Part shown: piece after piece, positions 53,031 through 64,000 of the stretch
How the letters are laid out: every line of letters starts with the position of its first letter
Numbering within the stretch: position 1 is the stretch's first letter
NCBI GenBank assembly: GCA_964057225.1
Contig: OZ059895.1
Span: 13,392,001-13,456,000, forward strand
Direction: 5' to 3'
DNA length: 64,000 nt
Source: Auanema rhodensis
Taxonomy: Eukaryota > Nematoda > Chromadorea > Rhabditida > Rhabditidae
The notes under the pieces: model-generated
What the model was told of the DNA's origin: nothing
Seen by the model: the letters and a program-made list of their open reading frames with translations, nothing else
The model's database searches: none
Made by a program: the position numbers and the translations under genes

Positions 53031-56000
53031 ATGGCTGACGCAGCGAATCAAAACCCTCCGCCGGGAAATATTGCCCAAAATGCTACGAATAGCGCAGAGA
53101 AAACTCAGACAGTGGAAGCAGCACTGCATAGAAACCAAAGAAAAAGAGGACCACCGGATGCATTCCGACCAGATGCGAAATATCCGAAAACGAACGCGAA
53201 ATCAAAGAAATTACCCCCTATTCCGGGTACACCGCTAACTGCTAAGAAACTTTATACTACTGCTATTAAAACTACTAGGCATGCAATTAGCTTGAATAAG
53301 AATAAAACATCATCCAGTAAATCTACGCCCAAACGCTCTTCTCACTCTCCAAAAACAGTTGTTAATACCGGCACTAACACTTGTCCTCCAAATCACACTT
53401 CTCCTCAACGCCTTGTTCAAACCGCAAATGCGGAAATCCTCACCTCTCCTATTCCTAGAAACTCTCCCTCTTCCACTGATCAATCTTTGCACGGGCACTC
53501 TCTGTCTCCTGTCTCTTCTTCGTCAGACAATAACGTAAATTTGACTTCGAATGTTACAGAGCAGAGAAGTCGCCCTCAAATGGCAGAGCAGATGGAGCAA
53601 GACAACTCTCCTATTGCAAGAGCCCACAACGTTTCTATTCGCCATCACAAACCTACGCTTTATGATGGATCGGTTCCATTCAACCTCTACATGCAAAGAC
53701 TAGAAGGATATTTCGATGCCCTTCAAGTCCCTATTGCCGAGAGACTTTCCCATCTCTATCTACTTCTCGGAACGGATAGAGCCGCTGAAGCTCTTCGAAC
53801 TATACCAGCAGAAGACTTACGCCAGGGATGGAACCATGTCAAACGCATACTATCGGAGAAATTACAACCTCCAGAAAAGAGAGATGCAGCATTCACAAAA
53901 CTCACTCATTTGAAACAAGGAGAGCACGAAACGGTACAAAATTTCGCTCAACGCTGCAGAAACCTTGCCTACGAATCATGCAACATGGACTCGACAGCCG
54001 ATGAAAGAATACTACGAGTTTCATTCTTAGGAGGACTACGAAAGACTTTAAGAACACATGTCAATAACCGCAGCCCTATCACCTTTGATGCAGCCGTGAC
54101 TATTGCCGAAACTGTGGAAGCTGACGAGGATCCTTCGCTCTTGGTCAACAACTTGATTAAAGACGTGGAACAACTAGAGATTAATAACGGTCTCATAAAC
54201 CACATGAGAGCATCACAACAGGAGAAAATCTATGACGGATCACAAACACACCAATCAAGAACATTCTATGGAAATCAATCAAAACCACAACAACCACAAG
54301 AGCAATGGAATCAAAGAAGAGGAGGATACCGCTCACCAAGATACCAAGAGGATCGACAAAATAACCGTCACAACTTCAGACAGGATAACCGAAACAATGG
54401 ATATCAACGAGGATACAACAACTATCGTAGCCCCCAACGGTACGATAGATACAATGATCGATACAACAGCAGAGGAAACGATCGATATGATAGCAGAAGG
54501 AATGATCGACAGGAACACAGAGGAAACGACCGATACAACCGCGGAAACTGTCCTGATCGCGGATTTCAACAACGAAATCGCAGCACTTCATATGGACCAC
54601 ATAACAGGCACAGAGATCGCACAAGAAGCCCCAGCGTCCGTTTTCACGTTAACAAAGTAGAAAAGGAAACAGTCAAAACAAAGAAGACACTTCCGTTCAT
54701 ACCGCTATTCTTATCCGTCATCGCCCTATCTATGATACCTTGCCAGGCAGATAACACCTATCAACTCTGCATTGGCAAACGAGGAGGCATTTTCCTCGAA
54801 CCACCTCGCCCAACCACCTGCTCAGACTATGCACACAAGGACGGAGTCGAGATAAAAACAGTGGAACTATTCGCAGAAAATATGAATTACAAGGAATGGG
54901 AAGCATGGAAATGCGCCAAGGAAATCTATAAAACGTGCGCCCACGACTTGTTCTTCGTCAGGGAAAATAACGTTACATTACTTCGAATAGAACCAGCCAC
55001 TCCACAAGAATGCCAAACAGCCATTCAAGAAAGACGACACATGGATAACGACCTCAATCGCGAAGCACCAGGACTATTCAAAGCCCCTATGCCATCTAAT
55101 ACACAATCAAAATCGTTTTGGGCATCCTCTTGCACAACCAAATCAAGATTTACCTTAGAAAGAGGAATGATGACTAGCCTACACGATGACACTATAATCT
55201 CCGACTTATTCATCAACACTGACGGATGCACTAAGCAACAAGGAGTATGCAACACCACCAACGCAGTTATCACATGGATCCCACCCAATGATCATCGAAA
55301 TTGCGACTACACGACATTAGGGAAATTCGAAGCACTAATCAACAATGATACTGTATTAATCTCGGAAATACAAGGAGCATTCATTCTCAAAAACAACACG
55401 CCAGACCCTACAGCTACAAGATGTATGAATACAAGCATCTACTCAACTGATAGTGGTACGTACATTTCCATCAAGGACTTAAAAACACACCGACGTCAAA
55501 AGAGGATGGCACCCCAAGAATATCCTACGAGATTCTTCAATATCACTATCTACAAATCACTTCGCCTCACAGACAGTTCTACAGGTATACTACCTATGTA
55601 CCAGACATATCGAAATAGGAAAAGACTGGACAACGCTTATAACCTTATGGAATATCTCAAGACATCTAGCGTACACATAGGTTTCATCAAATTCCTACAA
55701 CTAGATTCATCAAAACTGAAGAACCGACTCTTATGGCACAACTACACTGACATCAACATGGTTATCCTGCACACACTTGCAGAAGCTGAGATTCGACTTT
55801 CTACGAAAATTGCCATCGAACACCTACTGCCATCAGAGATCACGGCAAAACTCAGCAAGCAAATCACTATCAGCGACTTTGCCACACGTCTACTCAACTA
55901 CGAAGGCGATTATCTCGACCGAGCAAGACAAATAGCAATTGAAATAGCTCACACACCTACCACTCTGGCAACAGGAGAGACTATTCCATCAATGGAGGAC

Positions 56001-59000
56001 TATCTGTACCAACTGTACCCACCCAGGATGACAAAACTGCCTAGATCACGCACTGACACACAGTTCTACACCCAGATGGATCAAATACAGGAGTTTCTTG
56101 ATTATCTAGAGCAAAACAATCGTCTAACTCGGATATCAAAAGAACAAAGAGAGACAGAAAATAAGAAATGGGCAGATCTCACAAAACAGGCAAATTCGTC
56201 AGCAATCGTCTTTCCCAACTATACCCTCATCTTCAACGGACACGCACAAAATTATGGGTTGCCCAAAAATCAACCTACAATCAGACCTATCACGGATGAA
56301 GACAGCAAATTATTTCAACAAGCATATCTTCAGCTCATTGAGTCACCTGGTGCTAGCCCCACAACCACCACTACTACAACCACCACAACCACTACATCGA
56401 CTACCACAACAACTGCCCCGACAACCACTACTCATCGGACGTCTCCACCTCAACCTACAACTACACCAAGGAGATATTATTATTACCAGAGTACAACAAC
56501 TCCAGTAACTCCACCACCACGTCCTCTCACAACCACATCCCGCAGGGAATCTACTAGGACACTTCCAACAACTCGGACTACTACAAAGCGAGCAACAACG
56601 ACCCAACCGATTGAGGAAATCAAATCTCACACTGGATCACAAGCACACCTCAATTTCCTACGAACACGAGCTGATATCATTCAAAAATACGACGATCAAC
56701 TACGTCAACAAGATACAAGGTCCCACCTCCAATACTCTACGTCAAAACTAGAGGAGGAAATCTTACAATCTCTCCAAATAACAAAGAAAAGCGTATGCAG
56801 AATGCAAAATAAGCAGCTACTTACCTGGTGGGCTATCCTGCAGATTAATCCGACCATAGGAATTCGCACTATGCTTCGTCGACAGGATATTTCAGCAAAG
56901 TTTGTTGGAGAACATCTTATTTACGTCATGCCATGCACCCCTGTACAAGTAACACGTGTATACTCGGATCACAAACGAGACGATAAATGTTACCTGGAGA
57001 CACCGGTAGACACGGAACATCACGGAAAACTCTTCATCACACCAGGATCAAGAGATTTAACACCATTTGCCCACATCATAGCATGCGATATGGCTACATC
57101 AGATCCCTACAGAGAAAACAATCAATGGATGAAAGATAATTCAACATTGAATGTGACTAACTTCTCATTTTCGGATGAACTCACATCTGTAAAAATTGAT
57201 CACATTAAGTTTAACAATTCCAACATATTTTCAAACCTCACGGAGTCAACATTTCCAATGGCACTGGCTATTTCCTACGGCTCTAGCCTAGCATCTTTAC
57301 AAGCAACTATGCCAGGAAAATTGAAACCAGTCTTCAAACATTCTGGACTATCCAATCTGAATCCAATAGGAATTATAGGAGGAACAGTTGGAACGACATT
57401 AATGATAGCAGATAACATATCAAACAACGCGGAGAAACAAATCACAAATTTCTTTGGATACATAGGAGAATCAATTACAGCATGGATACTAAGGACACTA
57501 GCTATTATTGGAGCAATCATCGTCACAATAGGACTCATAACTGTTACCATTTGGGCATTAAAAATATATGCATGTACCACAAGGATACCAATCAATCAAA
57601 TCACATTCAACGAACAAGACGAAGAACCAAGAGGAGAGGACAAACAATTCGAATTAAAACCACTAGTCACTTCTCAGCAAGAGAAATTATATACAAGAAC
57701 CTCTCGATATGATCCTGACGCCCCACTATCAGATAATGACTTTTTCGCTTATCTACCACGGTACGCTATGAAAGAATCAAGGATTAACTACATCGGAGGA
57801 TCACGACTACCTTTCGTACCTCTCTCCATTCACAATCAGATCTTTACTGCTTTATGGGACACAGGAGCTTCTATATCATACATGAAGGAAAGTACATTTC
57901 AACAACTACCGGCAGCAACAATGGTTATGGAAAAGACAACAGCCATTGTAGCAAACAAATCACGATTTTCTTTCCTGGGCTACACAAGAATCCCAATTAT
58001 TATCGGGAAGACAGAAATCGAGCACAAAGTACTGATTTCTGCCAACAACCACTGCCCAGCACCAATATTATTAGGAATAGACTTCATAGAAGCTCTCAAC
58101 AAAATAGGAATAAATACATCTTTACGACCACTACAAAATTCACTACTAATTGGAGACACAATAGTACCTTTAGCACAAGACTACGCGCCATGGACTGAGA
58201 ACCACACGATAGCACACGTCGTAAGCCTGGAAACTAAACAGTTCTACCCAGGAGAAACCAGATCGCTTACATTGGAAGTAGACGATCCCGCCTCTTACGA
58301 ACAAGCTTTCATTAGAAGCTCACAGCGGACAGGAAAAATGAGTTTCGCCCCTACTACTTTCACCCCAACGGGATATGGAGTTCAGATATTTGCTACAAAT
58401 ATCTCTCCAGACACAATTGTAGTACAGACAAATCAAGGCATTGGAACAGCTTACGCTATCCCGAAAAACACGGAGGAGCAAAAAGGACAATATGTGCCAC
58501 CAGAAGCAAGATGGGAAGATCAACTACCATACTTCCCAGAGGACTTTATAAAAGACCTCGATGTAACAAACACCATCTTTACTCAGCTAGAGAGACAACA
58601 GTTAAAGAAAATAGTGCTCAGAAACAAGGAAGCTTTCTTAAACGAGGATCGCAATATTGGACTTTTCAAAGGACCAGTGGAACATAGCATCCCGATCATC
58701 GAAGGAAAAGTTCCATCTTTCAAGATCACGTACAGAATACCTCTATCACAACAAGAAGAAGTAGAAAAACAAGTGGAGGAAATGTTAGAACAAGGAATAA
58801 TTGAGCCATCTTTTTCTATGACTACCAGTCCCGTAATATTGGTCAAGAAAAAGGATAAAACGTACAGATTTGTGACTGATTTTCGAGCACTCAACGCAAT
58901 AACGCAAAAACAAATCTACGTTATATCTAACATTCAAGACATCTTGGACCTAGCAGCCGGAGCGCGTATCTTCAGTAACTTTGATCTAGTATCTGGATTC

Positions 59001-61849
59001 TTTCAAATCCCTCTTAGATCAGAAGATAGACACCTCACCGCATTCACTACTACGAGCGGAACTTATCAATACTGCAGAATGCCGATGGGACTCTGCGGAG
59101 CTCCACACACATTCCAAAATGCTGTACGATATTTACAACAACACGTACGATGCAAGCTCTTCGTCTATCTCGACGATCTACTTCTCATATCGGAATCAAC
59201 GACAAAACATTTACAAGATATCGACGAAGTACTGAACGCATCAGCAGAGCTAGGATTGAAAATCAAGCTTAAGAAATGTACCTTTGGACAACAAGAAGTC
59301 AAATTCCTAGGATTCATTGTTGGACACGAAGGAATAAAACCAGACCCTCAGAAAGTAAAAGCAATCCAAGATTATCCAAGACCAAAATCAATAACAGGAG
59401 TTCGAGCATTTATGGGAGTTGTGAACTACTTTCGCAGATTTATTAGAAATGCCGCAGGCATTGCGTCACCACTTTATGAGCTCACGAAAAAGGATACAGC
59501 TTTCAAATGGGGAGATGCAGAAGAACAAGCATTTCAACAACTTAAACAGATACTCTGTCAAGCTCCTGTACTACAAGCACCTATAGCAAAACGACCTTAC
59601 GTCATTGAAAGCGATGGAAGTATAATTGCAGTTGGCGCAGTACTATTACAGGCTAAAGACGACAAGGAACCACTTCACCCAATTGCATTTGCCAGCCGAA
59701 AACTGAACAAAGCCGAACGGAATTACCCGCCAATTGAAATCGAAGCCCTAGCACTCACTTTCGCAGTGCATCAATTTCGGACTTACATACTAGGCACACC
59801 AATAAGAATCATTACCGATCACAGGCCTCTTACTAGCCTCATGACAAGAAAAGATCTCATTGGCAGGCTAGCAAAATTTCAAATCGTATTACAAGAATAC
59901 GACATCGAGATAGTGTATCGCCCAGGACGTCTTAACAGCGTCTGTGATGCACTTTCACGATATTTTGAAGACGAAGTCAACGAAGCCAAGGAAAGAAAGA
60001 AGAAACCAAAAGAAACTCCTACACACAAAATCTCGACTATTTCAACTATTACGGACCTTCGGACCATTCAAGGCAATACAGAATGGATCATGGAAACAAA
60101 AGAAAAGATTCGGAACAAAACAGCAGGAAGGCAACTAATGGATCGATATATCGTTGTGAACGACGCTCTGTATGCAAAACCCAAAACAGCTTTACAAACT
60201 CCGCGAGCCATTCTACCAAACGATCCAGCAATCACAATACCAATTATAGAAAAATTTCATAAAGACCCAATTCTCGGAGCACATCTTGGAATCAATAAGA
60301 CTCAAGACTCCATTTTGCGACGGTACACTTGGACAGGAATACAGGATGATATCACAAGATATGTGAACAGATGTCTCGACTGTGCAAAAAGGAAAAATAA
60401 CCCACATGAAGCCACAGTTGAACCAATGAGAAACTTCCCAACAGTGACACATCCATGGGAACGAGTTCACATGGACATACTAGGACCATTACCTAGAACT
60501 GCAAAGGATAATAGATACATTTTATCTATACAGGACGCATTTTCCAAATGGATTATAGCGATACCATTAATTCGTCAGACATCAGAAGAAATAGTATCAG
60601 CTATTATGACACACTTATTCTATGTCTTCGGACCCCCAAAGAAAATCATCACAGACAATGGATCAAACTTTGTCTCACACGAATTCAAAAGCATGTGCGA
60701 TAATCTTGGATCGGAACATCACACAACTATGCCATACTACAAAAACGCAAATGGTCAAGTGGAACGGCTACACAGAACACTGGAAGAAGCATTAACTTCC
60801 TACGTTAATGACGATCAAGACAATTGGGATATTATTCTACCAAAAATTGTTTTTACGATGAATCGACTACCAAACGCTACTACTCGCACGGACAAACAGC
60901 TCGGTTACCAATAGATAAGGACTTAGAAACTCCAGGAGCCACAATCAAGAACGCCCCGGACTTACACAAGAAGATTCATGAAAGGATAGAGTTGAATAAT
61001 GAAAGAATGAAGAAGAAATACGACGAAAATCACAGGACGCAGGAAAGAGAGATCTTCGTGGAAAATAGAGCACTCGTCAAGCGAGCAAAGCCAGCAAATA
61101 AATTACAAACAACAAGCGATGGACCATATATAATCAAGGAAATAAAAGGAAATAACGTAATATTAGCAGATAGCGAAGGGAATACGATTATAGCTCACAA
61201 GAATAATATAAGATACTTTCCACCCGACGATAACAACGTCGAAGAAAGCGAGCACAACAGAAACGACTCCACACCCGCCATTTATAGCGACGGCTCACAG
61301 CAGGATACGGAAAATACGCGCGCTAAAAATAGCACGCCCACCGCAACATCAATCTCTGATTCAGAAAGCGACAACGAGGACGAATTCTACGAACAAAGCC
61401 GACCTTCAATAACACCACAAGAAACAATAGCACCACAGGAAATTATGCGGGAAACACAACAGGACAATTACCAAGCAGAAACCGGACCGAATACGACAGA
61501 CAAGTCAGCTACGGACAAGGACGAAAACAACTTATTTCAACAACTTGTCGATAAAATTGGAGAAGAAACAAGGCAAGAGGTCTATGAAGAAAGACGTAAA
61601 GAGATACCCACAACCAAAAGATGGAGCTCAGCCCTCAAGTTGGCACTTGGAATAGAAGACAAAAATCCTATAACCGCTCCAAAACCATTCCACGTACCAA
61701 TAAGGTACAACAGCGTGATACCCACCTTAGAGTCTAAAAACAGGCTCACACGCTCTCAGATACCTGATGCTCATTTCAATTCTCCAAAAACACCGGTTAT
61801 ACGAAAGAAACGACCTTCAACAGTGATTGGAGCAACAACAACCATTTAA
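53031..61849 (+). pseudogene. Gag-Env-like-Pol polyprotein of E3, broken by a 22-nt deletion
   Basis: Identical in layout to the E2 polyprotein from the ATG through Gag, envelope-like region (signal 554-573, RRQKR 821-825, membrane span about 1484-1508), protease, reverse transcriptase, RNase H and most of the integrase, including D2482, D2542 and E2578. Between 60889 and 60890 it lacks 22 nt that E2 has. The frame shifts and stops at 60912-60914, giving 2,627 residues. The remaining coding sequence continues in another frame to a stop at 61847-61849. The truncated product keeps the catalytic triad but loses the integrase C-terminal GPY module and the C-terminal extension. Otherwise only a few substitutions separate it from E2, so the break is recent. 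Confidence 0.93.
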
Positions 61850-62076
61850 TCAAAAATAGAAATTTTTTTTTTCTTGGGAAAATAACTTTATTAATTAATT
61901 TTTTTTATTAATGTACAATAATTCATTCTATCTGCTACCCAAACAACAAAAAACAATGTTTTCCCCAATCATCAATCTTAATATCTATGTATCACAAAAT
62001 ATATACTTACCTATTTTTTTCACCCTATATAAGCTCAAAATTCACCTCAAGCAGAAAAACTCCCAGCACCACAAGA
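61850..62076 (+). other. Gap between polyprotein and accessory ORF in E3
   Basis: 227 bp of AT-rich DNA with T homopolymers; holds the TATA box at 62026-62033. Confidence 0.7.
62026..62033 (+). promoter_or_regulatory. TATA box candidate for the accessory ORF (E3)
   Basis: CCCTATATAAGCTCA, 44-51 nt before the ATG at 62077. Conserved in E2. An acceptor-like CAAGCAG also lies between box and ATG. Confidence 0.5.
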
Positions 62077-62712
62077 ATGGCACTCGTCTTCCCTCCACCA
62101 GCCTGCGAGACACCTATCGCGATGATCAAGGAAAAGTGGATCAAAATACATTCGCTCCAGTTAGAACTACAACAACTGGAGACAACAAACAACAGGACTA
62201 AAAAGATAAGAATCCTCCAATCATTTTCGGAGAATTTAGCCAGAGTTACTCTATTAATAGAGACTCTGGAAAGGTTACAATGTTCATGTAACAATGATGA
62301 AGAAGAGCTGGCCAAAATGGCGCAAAACTGGTCCGAGGCCACTGCCCGCACCAAGGCCACCATCAACAAACTACGCGAAGAACTAGGCTATCCAGCCTCC
62401 GAAAATGTAGCTAGCGCGGATCTCATCCCAAGATGGGCCGCGGAAGAGATCCACAAGAGCTGGACAGAAGAAAGTATGATGGAATCGACTAACCAGTCGA
62501 TTAGGAAGGCGGGAGACCTGATCAGCCAGGCCTTAAGGATACTAATGGCGACGCGCGCCACCACTCCGGACCAGAAAAGAAAGAAAATGATGATAGCAGG
62601 CCAGGCGACGGAACTGCTGACAGACGTCAGCCTGTTCCACATATGGACGGTCGCCGACCGGCAACCCGCGACTGACTTCCAGCTGGGACAAATCGAGGAG
62701 GAAGAAGGATAA
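62077..62712 (+). CDS. Family-A 3' accessory protein (211 aa), E3 copy
   Basis: Same length and layout as the E2 product, with a handful of substitutions (for example Met to Leu in the acidic run and Asp to Glu in the helix after it). An in-frame ATG at 61987 would add 30 residues. That extension is out of frame in E2 and would begin upstream of the TATA box, so the start at 62077 is preferred. It stays open although the polyprotein of this copy is broken, as expected for a young copy. Confidence 0.8.
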   Translation: MALVFPPPACETPIAMIKEKWIKIHSLQLELQQLETTNNRTKKIRILQSFSENLARVTLLIETLERLQCSCNNDEEELAKMAQNWSEATARTKATINKLREELGYPASENVASADLIPRWAAEEIHKSWTEESMMESTNQSIRKAGDLISQALRILMATRATTPDQKRKKMMIAGQATELLTDVSLFHIWTVADRQPATDFQLGQIEEEEG

Positions 62713-62949
62713 CAGCTGCACGAGGTGAATTCAGAGTTTTTCTTCTCTTTTCTTCTCTTTTCTTTTCTTTTCTTTTTCTTTTTATATTGTTTTCATTTTT
62801 TTTTTATATTATTCCTATTACACTATTATTCCTATTCTAGTATTCCAATTCTAATTCATTTATATATATATTTTTTTCTCTTTTGTTTCTTTTCCTAAAA
62901 AGGTCTAATTTCTTATAGCTGAGGTCAGCTACTTTTTCAATATAAGGCA
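62713..62949 (+). other. 3' non-coding segment of E3
   Basis: TTTTC-type pyrimidine microsatellite, AT-rich tract and an imperfect palindrome AGCTGAGGTCAGCT shortly before the LTR. It ends AATATAAGGCA, a weak polypurine tract. Confidence 0.7.
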
Positions 62950-63288
62950 TGTTCCATACGTGTCTTATAAAGAAGGCGGTTGACAACGTCAACCGACTTT
63001 TGGTTAATGGAATTCAATAAGAAACTAGACCTGAACTACTTTTTGTATAAATTCAATTATATTTGTAATTAATATTTTGCTATATAAACCCCTGAGAAAG
63101 CAACTAGGTTGGCTTTCTCATAACATGTAGTTTCATTTATTTGATTATTGTATTTTGCTTTTATAGTTGTATTTCCATATTCTGAATAAACTTCTTTTTC
63201 TCTACTCTCTGTTACTTTTACAATGGCATTCACACTATTAAAGTCCATATGGTTACCTAGCCGGAACCCTAGGAACCAATATGGAACG
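62950..63288 (+). repeat. 3' LTR of E3 (339 bp)
   Basis: No difference seen by eye from the 5' LTR of E3. Both E3 LTRs share variants that separate them from the E2 LTRs, for example GGAATTC and a C in the ACAACTATAAAAG tract. Confidence 0.96.
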
Positions 63289-63358
63289 CTAACATGAAAT
63301 TGGAAAAAAAAACAATAACGAGGATAAGTATGTAAATCATTGAATATCAGGTATTTTC

Positions 63359-63477
63359 GCTTACGACCATACCACGTTGAAAGTACGCCATCCCGTCCGA
63401 TCTGGCAAGTCAAGCAACGTTGGGCCCGGTTAGTACTTGGATCGGAGACGGCTTGGGAATCCCGGGTGCCGTAAGCT
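63359..63477 (+). rRNA. 5S ribosomal RNA
   Basis: Majority sequence; E3 ends 70 bp upstream of it. Confidence 0.95.
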
Positions 63478-63887
63478 TTTCAAATTTTTTTAACGATCAT
63501 ACCACGTTGAAAGTACGCCATGCAGCTGATTTTCAATTTTATCTCTTCAGTAACAAATGTTTTTAATTTTCCAGCAGTTTTACTTAGATAGCTCAACCCG
63601 AGGCATCAAAATATCTTCAATCTTATTTCTATATTACAGTTATAAACCAGTAGTTTATGAACCTTCATCTTAACTTTACTGTTTCTATCTATTTCCTATT
63701 GAAACAAACATTGTTTTAACACTATACAACTGTGAAACCTTTTTTAATTTATTGTATTTGGAGCTCATAAGATTTGATATCATCGAGGAATTTAGATGTA
63801 ACGTAGAAAATTACATAACTAACATGAAATTGGAAAAAAAACAATAACGAGGATAAGTATGTAAATCATTGAATATCAGGTATTTTC

Positions 63888-64000
63888 GCTTACGACCATA
63901 CCACGTTGAAAGTACGCCATCCCGTCCGATCTGGCAAGTCAAGCAACGTTGGGCCCGGTTAGTACTTGGATCGGAGACGGCTTGGGAATCCCGGGTGCCG
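63888..64000 (+). rRNA. 5S ribosomal RNA, cut by window end
   Basis: First 113 of 119 nt, majority sequence. Confidence 0.94.

Larger units (their letters stand above)
51550..63288 (+). mobile_element. Family-A LTR retrotransposon E3, complete but frameshifted
   Basis: An 11.7-kb element nearly identical to E2, with matching 339-bp LTRs and target duplication CTAA (51546-51549 and 63289-63292). Its insertion point is 1 bp from that of E2 within the unit, and it is again co-oriented with the downstream 5S gene. A 22-nt deletion in the integrase region breaks the polyprotein. The accessory ORF is intact. A long poly(A) tract in the leader (about 52158-52180) differs in length from E2. Confidence 0.96.
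63289..64000 (+). repeat. 5S rDNA tandem array 4 (plus strand, runs off the window)
   Basis: One full unit and part of the next, in the same orientation as array 3. It is the continuation of array 3 once E3 is removed. Confidence 0.95.

Noticed and set aside
60824..60889. Separate gene beginning at an ATG at 60824
   Set aside because: This upstream part is an out-of-frame reading of integrase sequence; only the part after the deletion is the true continuation of the broken polyprotein.
61987..62076. 30-residue N-terminal extension of the E3 accessory protein
   Set aside because: Out of frame in E2 and starts upstream of the conserved TATA box.

Overview
The window looks like nematode DNA, with moderate confidence. 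It is a 5S ribosomal RNA gene cluster invaded by full-length, retrovirus-like LTR retrotransposons. The 119-nt 5S gene closely resembles what I know of Caenorhabditis 5S rRNA. The DNA is AT-rich, the primer-binding sites match eukaryotic tRNA-Gln, and one candidate intron is only 45 nt long. I see no host protein-coding gene, tRNA gene or CRISPR array.

Layout. 1-6581: 5' part of a family-A element (E1, minus strand; its 3' part lies off the window). 6582-6886: a piece of 5S spacer. 6887-18959: complete family-B element (minus). 18960-27138: 16 5S genes (minus). 27139-38855: complete family-A element with an intact ORF (E2, minus). 38856-49299: 19 5S genes (minus) plus one unit that has lost its 5S gene. 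49300-49638: a solo family-A LTR, where the array changes orientation. 49639-51549: 3 5S genes (plus). 51550-63288: complete family-A element (E3, plus) broken by a 22-nt deletion. 63289-64000: 2 5S genes (plus; the second cut by the window edge).

Both families encode one polyprotein of about 2,900 residues in an unusual order: Gag, then an internal signal sequence, an envelope-like ectodomain with a basic cleavage site, a Thr-rich stretch and a second membrane span, then protease, reverse transcriptase, RNase H and integrase. The envelope-like region therefore sits between Gag and Pol. In known retroviruses and insect errantiviruses it lies downstream of Pol. The two membrane spans would leave Gag and Pol in the cytosol and the envelope part in the lumen. 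Family A also carries a 211-aa accessory ORF before the 3' LTR. Family B lacks it but has a probable two-exon gene on the opposite strand in its leader.

Family-A insertions lie about 54-69 bp upstream of a 5S gene and run in the same direction as it, which suggests integration targeted to Pol III genes. Paired LTRs look identical by eye, so the insertions look recent.
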